Shown: positions 20,298 to 31,640, counted from the first letter of the stretch. The stretch: 64,000 nt of DNA from Panicum virgatum (GCF_016808335.1 NC_053137.1:248001-312000); one strand, 5' to 3'. The notes: generated by a model from the sequence alone, not told the origin. Translations and numbers: made by a program.

Positions 20298-21359
20298 ATG
20301 GCCGCGCCGCCGGCGACCACCTGCAGGAGGAGGAGGACGCCCCCGCTCGCCGCCCTTCCTCCTGCACCGGCGGCGGCACTGCTACGACTGGCGCTGCTAG
20401 CAGCTGCAGTCCTGTGCACTACCGGAGCATCTGCTGCTGCAGGAGCACAGCAGCTCGATGTGGGCTACTACAGCAAGGCGTGCCCCGCCGCCGAGGAGAT
20501 TGTGCGCAACGAGACGGCGGCGGCACTCAGGGACTCGCCGGACCTCGCCGCAGCGCTCCTCAGGCTGCACTACCACGACTGCTTCGTGCAGGGCTGCGAC
20601 GCGTCGGTGCTTCTGGACTCCACCCCCAACAACACGGCCGAGAAGGACGCCATGCCCAACGGCAGCCTCCGTGGGTTCGACCTCGTCGCCCGCGTCAAGG
20701 ACCAGCTCGAGACGGCGTGCCCGGCCACCGTCTCCTGCGCCGACGTCCTCGCCCTCATGGCCCGCGACGCCGTCGCCCTCTCCAGGGGCCCCTCCTGGCC
20801 CGTCGCGCTCGGCCGCCGCGACGGCCGCACCTCCTCCGCCGCCAGCTGCGGGGAGCTGCCCCCGCTGCGCGGCGACGTCAACCTCCTCGTCCAGGCCTTC
20901 GCCGCCAAGGGCCTCGACGTCAAGGACCTCGTCGTGCTCTCCGGCGCCCACACGCTCGGCAAGGCGCACTGCGCCTCCTACGCCGACCGCCTCTACCCCT
21001 CCGCCGGCTGCAGCACCGCCGACCCCGCCCTCGACGCCCGCTACGCCGACAGGCTGCGGATGCGCTGCACCATGGCCGACGGCAGCAGCAACGGCACGTC
21101 GGAGCTCGACCCCGGCAGCTGCGTCACCTTCGACACCAGCTACTACCGCCACGTCGCGCGCCGCCGCGGCCTGCTCCGCTCCGACGCCTACCTCCTGGAC
21201 CACCGCTTCACCAGGGCCTACGTGCTGCAGGCCGCCTCCGGCAGGTACGACGGCCACTTCTTCCACGACTTCGCCGTCTCCATGGACAAGATGGCCTCCA
21301 TCGGCGTGCTCACCGGCGACCAGGGAGAGATCAGGACAAAATGCAACGTCGTCAACTGA
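20298..21359 (+). CDS. Class III secretory peroxidase 1 (intronless)
   Basis: 353 residues in one exon. The first ~50 residues are a basic start and a hydrophobic secretion signal (LLRLALLAAAVLC). The mature part begins near QQLDVGYYSKACP. The distal haem site is intact (RLHYHDCF: Arg89, His93), as are calcium-site residues (GCDASVLLD) and the proximal haem-ligand motif (LSGAHTLG, His218). The cysteines expected for four disulfides appear present. It oxidises phenolic substrates with H2O2, or makes reactive oxygen, in the cell wall or vacuole. Most plant members have up to three introns; this one has none. It is the first of three related + strand genes within 9 kb, a local duplication cluster. 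Codon use is very GC-rich, as in many grass genes. The start is the first ATG after the TATA box, in good context (AAGATGGCC). Confidence 0.95.
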   Translation: MAAPPATTCRRRRTPPLAALPPAPAAALLRLALLAAAVLCTTGASAAAGAQQLDVGYYSKACPAAEEIVRNETAAALRDSPDLAAALLRLHYHDCFVQGCDASVLLDSTPNNTAEKDAMPNGSLRGFDLVARVKDQLETACPATVSCADVLALMARDAVALSRGPSWPVALGRRDGRTSSAASCGELPPLRGDVNLLVQAFAAKGLDVKDLVVLSGAHTLGKAHCASYADRLYPSAGCSTADPALDARYADRLRMRCTMADGSSNGTSELDPGSCVTFDTSYYRHVARRRGLLRSDAYLLDHRFTRAYVLQAASGRYDGHFFHDFAVSMDKMASIGVLTGDQGEIRTKCNVVN

Positions 21360-21636
21360 TGATCTGATTGATTATTACCATCATTGTCGTAGTTGTGCTG
21401 TGTTCATGCATTCGTAGTAGCTAGTAGTAGATGCATGGCTGCCATCTCGAATTGTATTGTCGATCCGCATTGTGGGTGTGATGGCCTACTACTTCTTGTA
21501 CTAAAAAAAAATCTAGCTAGCTAGGATATATACATTTAATTTAATTTAATTCTTCCATGCTTGCATTGGATACTACTCTTGGTCTTGGGCGGGGCCTATA
21601 TTAATGTACATCTATCACACATATTATTGCTCTTGT

Positions 21637-21893
21637 CATGCATGATGCATACTACTACGATCCAGCTCCTAGAATTTTTCCTTTATTTTCAGTTCTGTTT
21701 GATTGCATTTCAAGTTACTAGCTATATGAAATCGTGTATCGCACGTTCTCGGAATGAGGAGCTCCTCTCTTAACTTGGTTTTTATAAAACCTTTCTTCAA
21801 GGTTACACTTTGGCCCTTGCAAACCAAAACCTAGTGTAGTTGCACAAAGATCTAGTAGTGCGCGCGATGATGTTTACCATCAGTATTTTTCTT
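21637..21893. repeat. Direct repeat, copy 1 (copy 2 at 21975-22243)
   Basis: Both copies begin CATGCATGATGCATACTA and share CGTGTATCGCACGTTCTCGG and the closing GATGTTTACCATCAGTATTT. Small indels separate them, so this is an old tandem-like duplication. Confidence 0.8.
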
Positions 21894-21974
21894 CTAACGG
21901 TGCTCGAGGCTGAAGTGTGCTGGAATAATAAGACATAGGTACACAATGCAGCCAGCCTTCTTTATTGCTATTGC

Positions 21975-22243
21975 CATGCATGATGCATACTATGATCCAG
22001 CTCCTAGAATTTTTTTCCCTTCTTTTTTTCAGTTCTGCTTGATTGCATTTCAAGTTACTATGCAACAGTACTAGCTATATGAAACCGTGTATCGCACGTT
22101 CTCGGAACGAGGAGCTCCTGCCTTAGCTTGGTTTTTATAAAACCTTTCTTCAAGGTTACACTTTGGCCCTTGCAAACTAAAACCTAGTGTAGTTGCATAA
22201 AGATCTAGTAGTGTGATGATGTTTACCATCAGTATTTTTCTTT
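21975..22243. repeat. Direct repeat, copy 2
   Basis: See copy 1 at 21637-21893. The second copy has a short extra ATGCAACAGT segment and a longer T-run. Confidence 0.8.
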
Positions 22244-23655
22244 GCTGTAAAAAGGGCCCAAATTAAATGAGGCAGCCTTGGGCTGCGATTTGAGCCCATC
22301 GTTGGCCCAATAGTGCAAACATCACCTTTTCTCTGATTCTTCCCACCCAAAGAGACTCCAAGTAGCATGAATTCCAGATAGAGAAAAAGATTGTTATTTG
22401 AAGTCTGCGTTTCCCTAAAAAAAAAATTGAAGTCTGCGTATGAAGTCAGATATATGACATATTTCGTTGTTTATTTTTTTTTGCGAGAGATATGACATAT
22501 GAGACGTCCAGTAGACAAAGGAAAAGACACCAAACGTTACTTTCATCTTGGAATAAAATAGTAACTTAATTGGGTTGTTGGATCTATTATTGTGAGATTT
22601 TTTAATTTTTTTGTGGTGGTCAGCGGATGAAGTTGACTGGCATTCATATTACTGACATCAGAGAGCTATACACTCACATTGTTTAAAATACAAGGCTTAA
22701 CTATTATTTCACTCATCAAGACAAGCCATTTAATCAACTGTTACTATATTTATTAATTTATATATAGTTTTTGTGACATAAACTTAGGGGCGGAGGGGGC
22801 CAATAAATCCCCATATGCTAGAGGTACTTGAGTGACATTTATGTCATTGGTTAACTGAGTGGGCATGATTTTATTGCATGAGCTGTGATCTAAGCTAGGT
22901 GTTTGATTGAGGGGTATATATATGTATATATGTGTGCGTGTGTGTCCTTTAATTTTCCTCTCTGCTTAAGTTGTGCTAAAATTCCACAAGTCCTTAAATC
23001 TGTGGATGAAAGGAGTACTTCATACATACATCACATAAACGGATACCAACAAATAGCATACTTGACCCCCGTAGAAAATCAAGAATACTACACGTCGACC
23101 CCGGTGCTGAAAATTTCTAGCTTCGCCCCTGGTCAACGCCTTGTGCAACGAAACGAGATTACGAGACACGTATATATGGCAAATAAAATAAAGAAAACAA
23201 AGGGAGTAGTATTTTGAACGGGAATGGTCTTTGGACACCCGCTGTCTGGCCTACTATAGCTAATAGCTAGTAGAATAATTGTTTAATAATGGGCTGTTGG
23301 TTGAGTTTAGTTTTATGCATGCAGAAAATGGTCGCTGTGATTATTACTCGGTGACATATGTATAATCACAGCGACACTTGGATTACACAACCTTATCTAT
23401 ATAGATATATATAATACTGTACTATTTTATAAGCAGTTGACGACGTTACGTTCTTGATCCTGCTGTGTGGATGGCCTGGTGAAGTACAGATGCAGCAGAA
23501 GCGCAAGTACCAGCAGTACCAAAACGCCTTGTCAACGCCTGATGGATCAGCTGATCGATATGATGGATTACAGTTACATCATGCATGTGTTGTACTTAGC
23601 TTGCAGCAGCAGTACACCTCTACCTCCGTGCGCCGCCGCAGGAACAAAATCAAAT

Positions 23656-23665
23656 CATATATATA
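23656..23665 (+). promoter_or_regulatory. TATA box of second peroxidase
   Basis: CATATATATAGC stands about 95 bases before the ATG at 23754. Confidence 0.5.
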
Positions 23666-23753
23666 GCTGCATCCAATACAAATCAGTCGTCAATCAATCA
23701 GCAATCTCTTGCCCACTGCTAGCAAGCTCCAACAGGAAGAGATAGATATCATC

Positions 23754-25987
23754 ATGGCCGCCGCCGCAAGAGCAGCGGCGCTCCTGCTGCTCCTGATGAC
23801 AATAGCAACGACGATGATGCCGCCGCCGGCGGAGGCCCACCTGGAGATGGGCGCGTACAACAAGACTTGCCCGCAGGCGGAGGACATCGTGCTCAAGGAG
23901 ATGACGGCCATCCTCGGCAAGTCGCCCGACCTCGCCGGCCCCGTGCTCCGCCTCTTCTCCGTGGACTGCTTGGTGGGCGGCTGCGAGGGCTCCATCCTGC
24001 TCGACTCCACGCCCGGCAACACCGCCGAGAAGGACTCGCCGCTGAACCAGGGCGTCGGAGGGTACCAGGTGGTCGACGCCGTCAAGGCCAAGCTCGAAGC
24101 CGCCTGCCCCGGCGTCGTCTCCTGCGCCGACACGCTCGCCCTCGCCGCGCGTGACTCCGTCAGGCTGGTACGCTGATGAGCATGACTCTGATCGATCCAA
24201 GAGATCCATGGAGATCGATCATACTGAATTTATTAATTTGTTGTTCTCGATATGATCGATGCCGCAGACGAAAGGGCCCTTCATCCCGCTCCCGACTGGC
24301 CGGAGGGACGGCAACAGGTCGGTGGCCGCCGACGTGGCACCCAACTCGCCGCCCCCAGGCGCTACCATCGCCGACATCATCGCCCTGTTTGCCACCAAGT
24401 TCAACCTCACCGCCAAGGACCTCGCCGTCCTCTCCGGTATGCTACCTACTATGCACGTTGCTTTTGAAGAAGCACAGTTCAGTCAATATAATAATTATAT
24501 ATGTACCTTTCCTCCCCGTACGAGCCATTACCTTCGTCCCAAAATATAACAACTTTTAAGCTTAATCAAAGTCAAACATTTTCATCTTTAACCAATAATA
24601 CTTTCAAAAATTATTACTTTTAAATACAAAAATTACATGTTACAATAATTAGTTTCATTATGAGTCAACTCGTATTATTTGTACATCTCAAAGTCAATTT
24701 CGTTGCATATGAAGGGAAACAAAAGAAAATACTTTTTCTTCAAATCTAGTTACCTCTCAGATTTGTTAAATTATATTTCTCAAGTTTTCGCATCAAGTCA
24801 ATTTCGTTGCATATGAAGGGAAACAAAAGAAAATACTTTTTCTTCAAATCTAGTTACCTCTCAGATTTGTTAAATTATATTTCTCAAGTTTTCGCATCAA
24901 GTCAATTTGCTCATAGAAAACATGATAAATGCAATAGTATATAGTAGAAGGGGGGGTTGTTAAATAAATACTAGGAGTCGCTCGGGCGACTGACGTCAAA
25001 CCATCACACAAGGCTCAATAACTATTTTTTGTTTCGGAACAATTTATTTTTGTTCCTGAATAATTTTTTTGTATTGCTGGAATCATTAAAAAATTATTTC
25101 AAAACAAAAAAAATATTTTGAAACAAATTTGACTATACTATATATATAGGCTGATTTTTTGAGCTAATTTAAGCTCAAAAATATAAAATCTGAGGTGGAC
25201 AAGGTGTGACGGGTTTGCTTTGCTGGGGGATCACATGGGTGACCCCCAGCAGCGCCTGGAATAAAGGGGGCTAAATAAACACGAAAGAAATAAAGGGCTG
25301 GCTGCTAGGTCTTGATGGGCCGTGCACTCACTATACAGAACAGAGTGTTATGGACCTTGAGCCGATTAGAGGCTGGATTCCATGAATGGGCTGAATATTT
25401 ATTGGGCAGGCCCACTAATTAATATCCGTATTTGCAAATCTCTCTGCTCAGGCGCGCACACGATCGGGCGGGCTCGGTGCTCGACGGTGTCGCCGCGGCT
25501 GTACAACTTCGGCGGCCGGAGCGGCGCCTCCGACCCCACGCTTGACGCCAACTACACGGCCACCCTGCGCGGCCAGTGCAAACCCGGCGACAACGCCACC
25601 CTCGTCTACCTGGACCCTCCCTCGCCGGCCACCTTCGACGCCGACTACTACGCCCTCGTCGCCGGCAACAGGGGTCTCCTCTCCACCGACGCCGCGCTGC
25701 TCCTCCACCCCGCCACCAGCGCCTACGTCGCCGTCCAGGCCAACGCCACCTCCTCCGACCAGTTCTTCGCCGACTTCGCCGCCTCCTTCGTCGCCATGAG
25801 CAGGCTCGGCGTGGTCACGCACCACAAGGGCGAGATCAGGCAGGTCTGCTCCAAGGTCAACCCGCCGGCGGCACCGGCGACCACCAGCGCCAGCGCCGCC
25901 GCTGCCAGGGGCTACTACCAGCTGACCACAACCGCCGGGTTGGCTCTCATCACTACGCTGGCCGTGGCTCATCATCTGCTCATGTGA
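23754..25987 (+). CDS. Class III peroxidase-like protein lacking the distal histidine, with hydrophobic C-terminal tail
   Basis: Three exons: 23754-24167, 24268-24436, 25452-25987 (372 residues). The second intron breaks the proximal-histidine motif between G and AHTIG, a usual family position. A signal peptide (ALLLLLMTIATT) is followed by HLEMGAYNKTCP. The distal site, normally RLHFHDCFV, reads RLFSVDCLV: Arg66 is kept but Val70 replaces the catalytic histidine, and GCDAS has become GCEGS. The proximal histidine (His197 in LSGAHTIG) is present, so haem may bind but normal peroxide cleavage should be poor. After the family's usual end (QVCSKVN) comes a 41-residue Ala/Thr-rich extension ending in hydrophobic AGLALITTLAVAHHLLM, like a GPI-anchor signal. 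The frame is intact throughout, so this looks like a maintained gene. Choosing the ATG at 23754 discards an upstream TTG reading. Confidence 0.9.
24437..25451 (+). other. Long second intron of peroxidase 2, with a 104-bp tandem duplication
   Basis: 1,015 bp. A 104-bp unit starting AAGTCAATTTCGTTGCAT occurs at 24691 and 24795, with the start of a third at 24899. The part near 24520-24560 resembles a Stowaway MITE end (TTCGTCCCAAAATATAAC). Confidence 0.7.
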
Positions 25988-27029
25988 TGATTATATGCCT
26001 ACCGAGTATCTCTGACAGACAGTAGTACTCTGCCATGTAGCAGAGTGGTGATGCGTGTGTGAATCGAACTGCTGTCTGCTGTTCATATGATTTGTTGTCT
26101 CCACTTGGATTTGCATGATTTGACGTGTCGCTCGATCAGTTTCCATGATTTTGCATGGAATTTGCTTTGCAAGTTTTCTGATTGTGAATTTGGGCAAGTC
26201 CCATTGTAATGCGTGAATATAATAAATGATCCCCAGGGCCTGATTGTCTTGTCGTTACAAGTAAAGCATAGCCTGAATGTAGCGCTCTGTGTCACATAGC
26301 CTGAATGAAGCTTTTGCAGTGATACTTGGAGTGAGTCCAGCGCGTGGAACTTGTACTAAAGCAGGCAAACTGCAAAGATTGAAAGACGGAGTTGCAGCTT
26401 CAAATAAGTCTCAGCCTTTGAGTAAAGGCATGTGGTGGTATCCAAGGAAAGGACAATGCAGTACTAGACAGAATGAAAGAGGGGGGGCCCTTCAGAATAA
26501 TTATTCAAAGATTATATCTACATGAGAAATGATGGTTGAAAAATTGGAGTAACGATGGATGTCTCCTCCCTTAAGAACTGAAACTATATGTGTCCCAGAA
26601 TCTAGCTAGGTAACTGCATGCGCAACTCATCTAACTCCGGGTAATAATAGGCTATGCTTGTAATCTAACGAGGTTGGGATATTCATGTTTCTTTATCTAA
26701 AAAAAAATCTAACTCCGCGTAATCCAGCAGCACACCTAGCTGTGTGACAACTAGCGCGCGCAAGATATAAAAATTCTTGTGCCAGGGGGGCGCTGAAGAG
26801 TCATGTACTAGACTAGTAGCTAGATATGATGCCTGTGCCTCAAGGTCAAGGCCCTCAGCTCACGGTGCAAGTACTTAGTGTTTGATGAATGTTTGAAGGG
26901 CACACAAGCAAATAAAACAAGCAATAAAATGTGCTGACCTCTTTGTTTTCACAGGCGGCAGCGGCGGCAGCAGCAGCATATACAGCTAGATTAACTGAAG
27001 AACACCTTGGCAATGGAAAATTCAGGTTT
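25988..27029. other. 3' flank of peroxidase 2 and intergenic DNA
   Basis: A 78-codon ORF at 26289-26525 is of uncertain worth and has no recognisable domain. Otherwise AT-rich with GGCAGC repeats near 26957. Confidence 0.4.
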
Positions 27030-27262
27030 TCTTTTTATTTTTTTTATTACACGGTATAACTCAGACACTCACAACGTATGCACACTCACACCCTTATGAA
27101 TACACGTGTGCAAATCTTACCCTATGAGCATCTTCGAAGACCGAGCCGGCAAATTTTCGAGATTGACAAAGTTATCACAGGTGCCTCGCTGCGCTCCCAT
27201 GGGGAGTTAAACCCAGAACTTCAAGTGCTACCGAGACTCTTATAACCACTAGGCTATACCAT
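27030..27262 (-). mobile_element. Near-full SINE (Au-SINE-like) with pol III promoter
   Basis: Read on the minus strand it begins GGTATAGCCTAGTGG (A-box-like), then GGGTTTAACTCCC (B-box-like), then CTCATAGGG and GTGTGAGTGTGCATACG, and ends in a short T/A-rich tail. This is the layout of a tRNA-derived SINE. Two 3' fragments of the same family lie at 1746-1880 and 6565-6668. Confidence 0.75.
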
Positions 27263-27345
27263 CAACCGTGCAAGGAATGGAACACACAATTCAAACCGTT
27301 GTTAATTGTCTGGTGGGAAAGAATAGAACATGGACACCAATTATC

Positions 27346-27348
<3 letters not shown>

Positions 27349-27409
<61 letters not shown>
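27349..27409. repeat. (TG)n(TA)n compound microsatellite
   Basis: About 15 TG units followed by about 15 TA units. Likely highly variable in length. Confidence 0.95.
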
Positions 27410-27410
<1 letters not shown>

Positions 27411-27411
<1 letters not shown>

Positions 27412-27532
27412 CTTTGTTCGCTGTGCTGTGTCTGCTGGCTGGTGCTGATCTGTTATGAGAGAAAATTACTACTGGCTGGTGCTGGTTTGGTGTGAGAGAA
27501 AAACACTGTTGGCTGGATGTAGCGAACAGAGT
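27411..27532. mobile_element. MITE-like element with ACTYTGTTCGCT ends
   Basis: The left end ACTTTGTTCGCTG and the right end TAGCGAACAGAGT are inverted matches. The interior repeats CTGGCTGGTGCTG and GAGAGAAAA. About 122 bp, in the promoter region of peroxidase 3. Confidence 0.55.
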
Positions 27533-27888
27533 GTAAATCTTGTTGTGCATACTAATAATGTCAACTAACTACTCGCTCGTTTGGTTGAATTCATCCCCCT
27601 CGATCACCTCCAGCTCTCTGCCGTCGCCGTTTGTTGGGCACGCACGCACATGGTCCCAAGGAGTGATGGGATGCGTGTCGTCCATGGTGGCGGCCGGTCG
27701 TGCCGGCCATGAACTGCAGCATATGCATATCCAATCCAGCAAGATCGATCGAGCAAGGTCAACGGCTGCTGCATCCGGCCACCGGCTGCCGCAGAGACGA
27801 CGAACATTCTTCTTCCCCGGCCGGTTCGATGGTGTGCGTATCTCGATCGCACGTCCCGGCCCCAATTAAACAAAGTCAGGCAGGCAAA

Positions 27889-27898
27889 AGCCTATAAG
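27889..27898 (+). promoter_or_regulatory. TATA-like box of third peroxidase
   Basis: CCTATAAGTA about 120 bases before the ATG at 28011. Confidence 0.5.
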
Positions 27899-28010
27899 TA
27901 CGCGTTGCAGCTCGCCGTTGTCGTCATCGTCAATTTATCATCATCCAAAAGAAAAGCGATCCATCAATAATCTGTACCTAGCTAGCTATAGCTTGCCACG
28001 ACCGGCGACC

Positions 28011-28997
28011 ATGGCGGCCTCCCTATCCTTGTTGGTGCTCGTGGTGTCGGCATCGGCGAGCCTGATGCTGAGCACGACTGCGCATGCGCAGCTGCAGTAC
28101 GGGTACTACAACACGAGCTGCCCGGGCGTTGAGGACCTGGTGCGCGAGGAGCTGCTGGCCCTGTTCGCCGCCGACATGACGCTCCCGGCGGGGCTCCTCC
28201 GGCTGCACTTCCACGACTGCTTCGGCGCCGGGTGCGACGCCACCCTGCTGCTCAAGTCGCACAACGGCACCGCCCAGCGCGACGCCGACCCCAACTCGAC
28301 GGTGCGCGGCTACGAGGCCATTGAGGCCGTCAAGGCCAAGGTGGAGGCCGCCTGCCCGCTCGTCGTCTCCTGCGCCGACATCCTGGCCATGGCGGCGCGC
28401 GACGCCGTCAACTTCACCCAGGGCCCCGCGTACCAGGTCGAGACCGGCCGCCGCGACGGCAACGTCTCCCGCAGGGAGGACGCCGAGCGCCTCCTGCCGC
28501 CTGCCGACGGCAACGTCACCGTGCTCACCCAGTACTTCGCCGCCCAGAACCTCACCGTCAAGGACATGATCGTCCTCTCGGCGGCGCACACCATCGGGGT
28601 CGCGCACTGCCCCTCCTTCTCCAAGCGGCTCTACAACAACACCGGCGCCGGCGACCAGGACCCGGCCATGGACCCGGCGTACGCCAAGAACCTGACGGCG
28701 GCGTGCCCGGCGGGGAACGTGGCGAGCGTGCAGCCGCTGGACCCGGTGTCGCCCAACAGGTTCGACGTGGGCTACTACAAGTCGGTGTACAACCGCACGG
28801 CGCTGCTGGGCTCCGACGCGGCGCTGCTGGACGACAGCCTCTCCTTCGCCTACGTGCAGCTCATGAGCAGCAACGACTCGTACCTCGACACCTTCTTCGC
28901 CGACTTCGCCGTCTCCATGATCAACATGGGCAGGATCGGCGTGCGCACCGGCGCAGATGGAGAGATCAGGGACACATGCGCAGTCTACGTCGACTGA
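28011..28997 (+). CDS. Class III secretory peroxidase 3 (intronless)
   Basis: 328 residues in one exon. The ATG at 28011 has strong context (GACCATGGCG). A signal peptide (SLLVLVVSASASLMLSTTAHA) precedes QLQYGYYNTSCP. The distal site is intact (RLHFHDCF: Arg64, His68). The proximal motif reads LSAAHTIG (His193), with Ala where most members have Gly. Several NxT/NxS sites suggest glycosylation, as is usual for secreted peroxidases. It ends DTCAVYVD with no C-terminal extension. The protein differs enough from the two upstream copies that the cluster is old. The expected role is H2O2-dependent oxidation of phenolics in wall or vacuole. Confidence 0.95.
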   Translation: MAASLSLLVLVVSASASLMLSTTAHAQLQYGYYNTSCPGVEDLVREELLALFAADMTLPAGLLRLHFHDCFGAGCDATLLLKSHNGTAQRDADPNSTVRGYEAIEAVKAKVEAACPLVVSCADILAMAARDAVNFTQGPAYQVETGRRDGNVSRREDAERLLPPADGNVTVLTQYFAAQNLTVKDMIVLSAAHTIGVAHCPSFSKRLYNNTGAGDQDPAMDPAYAKNLTAACPAGNVASVQPLDPVSPNRFDVGYYKSVYNRTALLGSDAALLDDSLSFAYVQLMSSNDSYLDTFFADFAVSMINMGRIGVRTGADGEIRDTCAVYVD

Positions 28998-30146
28998 TCG
29001 TCCGGCTGCAGGTTGCTGCATGCTGAGATTTTCTCTTCATTTCATTCGATTCGATCTTCTTCTTCTTCTCCTCCTCCTCCTCCATCACTTTAATTTTGTT
29101 CCTCATTGCGTTCAGTTGTTCATTCATGTACGTCGTCCTTAATTAATCGGCATTGTATTTTGAAGCAAACATTTGATGGATCGATGGTTAATTCATTCAT
29201 TGTTTTGTTGGGCCGAAAAGATCGAAAACAATAGATTTCGTCATGACGAATCTTTTTTGGGCTGCGAGTGAGTGTGTGTGGGACATGTCGGGCAGCCTGT
29301 TGGGCTTGCAAACTGGTCCAATAGATTCGGCCCAAAAAAACCCGATAGTTCCATCATCACATGTCGGCCTAAATACATTTCCTAAGATTGGGCTGGGCTG
29401 AGCTGGATTCGCCTCGCCTCACCGTCGTTCAAGGTGCATCTGTTGAGTTGAGAATGACTCTGAATTTTATCCCTTGCCTCTAGAAACGAAAACAATCTGA
29501 ATGATGATTGGATAATGGAATGAGTTTCATGCCAGAAAGGAGAAGGTGCAGGGATAACATCTTAAACCATGGGGATGAGCCGATCCTGTCCATGATTTGT
29601 ATTAAGAAAATTCATGCTATCGTGTTTAATTTATCAAGTGCAAGTTAACTTGGTCCTCAACCCTATGCTCTGGCCCTCTCACCGCTCCAGAGAGGGCTGC
29701 CGAAGGGCTGTGTTCATGATCCATTTTACTACATCATCCCTGCAGGCTGAATGAATTGCGAAATTACGAGGTGTTTTAGTTTTGGAAACCATTTCATCCT
29801 CCGTGAAATGGACCGAATTTTAGTGGGATGAACCTGCTTCTCATTATTAAGCTAATCATGTACTTATTACGATGGACAAAGTGATGATAGATCAGATTAT
29901 TTATTGAAAAAAAGAGAGAGCAGGAGCACTACTCATAAATATAAAAAGGAGAATAATGGAATTAATGTTTACAGTTTCTAGTGTTACTATTTAAAGATAG
30001 ATCATAGATCAAATTATTACATTACTAGCCTATCAACCGTGCTCCCGCATGGAATAATTAGAATTAACATAAAAATAATACTTATAGCTAATAATTGTAA
30101 TTATTTATACCATGCTCTTTTTCATCTATTAAATATTCTAACATAC
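28998..30146. other. 3' flank of peroxidase 3 and intergenic AT-rich DNA
   Basis: CTT/CTC-rich 3' untranslated stretch (29055-29085), then AT-rich DNA. No gene seen. Confidence 0.5.
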
Positions 30147-30806
30147 AATACCCCAAAGATACATACTCATCATTATCTAGTTGTAATATATTTAGTTAGT
30201 AACAATATTTTTCATTTTGTAACACCCCTCCATATGTATTTGATATGTATTTAATTGAACCATCTGTTTAAGCTATGTGAACAATATAGAAATTGATATT
30301 CTTATATCTTTAATACCCCAAAGATACATACTCATTATTATCTAGTTGTAATATATTTAGTTAGTAACAATATTTTTCATTTTGTATCACACCTCCATAT
30401 GTATTTGATATGTATTTAATTGAACCATCTCTTTAAGCTATGTGAACAATATAGAAATTGATATTCTTATATCTTCAATACCCCAAAGATACATACTCAT
30501 CATTATCTAGTTGCAATATATTTAGTTAGTAATAATATTTTTCATTTTGTATCACACCTCCATATGTATTTGATATGTATTTAATTGAACCATCTGTTTA
30601 AGCTATGTGAACAATATAGAAATTGATATTCTTATATCTTCAATACCCTAAAGATACATACTCATCATTATCTAGTTGTAATATATTTAGTTAGTAACAA
30701 TATTTTTTTATTTTGTATCACACCTCCATATGTATTTGATATGTATTTAATTGAACCATCTGTTTAAGCTATGTGAACAATATAGAAATTGATATTCTTA
30801 TATCTT
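30147..30806. repeat. 165-bp tandem repeat, four units
   Basis: Units begin AATACCCCAAAGATACATAC at 30147, 30312, 30477 and 30642, exactly 165 bases apart. The copies differ at only a few positions each, so the array is young or homogenised. AT-rich and non-coding. Confidence 0.93.
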
Positions 30807-31336
30807 CCCTCATACATAAAACACACTATGGATAGTATTTTTATATAAGCAATAATATAAATAAATATTAATAATGATAGATATAGTAATTTGAAATTTT
30901 ATATTGGTGCACTTTAAAATTTTGTTATAATTATATAACTTAGATTCAGATTTAGAAGTTACTTTAACTTTTAATAATGATATAATTAGATAGTTTATAT
31001 ACAAACTTAGGGGTTATATGACATATTTTTATAATGACATATATGAGTAATTTGCATGAAAATTAGGGGTTTACTTTAGATTTTTTTTATAATTGCAGTG
31101 ATGGGTAATCCAGATACATCCTCAGGGGTTGCTTTAGATTATTTTTATATAATAACAATAGTTTTTAGATAAAATAACAAATCTAATTGTTGTTATAATT
31201 AAAGTTGTCGTATGGATTGCCAGATGTTTTTGACTTTTTTGAAAAATTTTAGAATTTCTTTATTTTTTAGGTGTTCACCTAGAATTATAGGTGGCTTCAA
31301 AAAAAACTTTCAATTAGTAATGATAAGATTTGACTT
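30807..31336. other. AT-rich intergenic DNA
   Basis: No gene or structured repeat recognised. Confidence 0.5.
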
Positions 31337-31640
31337 TTAGAAAAAATAACAAATCGAATTGTCGAACTGTGAAGATTCACCCGACAAAATCCGGAAGTCA
31401 GCTCGATCTCGGTGCTTGCTCTGGAACACGACCTTGACGAACTCATGCAGGTTGAGCATCACGACGACGGGGCGCGGCGTCAGGCCCGGGCGGGACGCTG
31501 CCGTCCCAGTCGATGACGTTAGTTTGCGAGTGTCCGGCACGACGAACCAGTCGCCGCCGTTCCCGGCGCACCGCCTCCGGCCGGCGATCGACACGGGCGC
31601 TGAGCTCGCTGCTAGCACCAGCGTCCACTCCTCGACGTCA
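31337..31640 (-). pseudogene. Possible gene fragment (unidentified exon)
   Basis: A GC-rich island in AT-rich DNA, open on the minus strand (GNGGDWFVVPDTRKLTSS, then VVVMLNLHEFVKVVFQSKHR). The second phrase loosely recalls the middle of multicopper oxidases, but the match is weak and from memory. It looks like a stranded exon piece just outside the CACTA element at 31799. Confidence 0.3.

Larger units (their letters stand above)
21360..23655. other. Intergenic between peroxidases 1 and 2; contains a 260-bp direct duplication
   Basis: No gene supported. The region 21637-21893 is repeated at 21975-22243. The rest is AT-rich. The ORFs near 22903-23217 and 23454-23745 lack any recognisable domain. 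Confidence 0.5.

Noticed and set aside
20397..21417. Long open frames overlapping peroxidase 1 on the minus strand and in two other + frames
   Set aside because: They arise from the very GC-rich codon use of the real gene; the protein text is Val/Gly/Ala or Arg/Pro monotony with no domain.
27230..27262. tRNA-like A box sequence
   Set aside because: It belongs to the SINE head; no full tRNA cloverleaf follows.
28023..29021. 332-codon minus-strand ORF opposite peroxidase 3
   Set aside because: Shadow of GC-rich coding sequence; composition is Val/Gly/His-rich nonsense.
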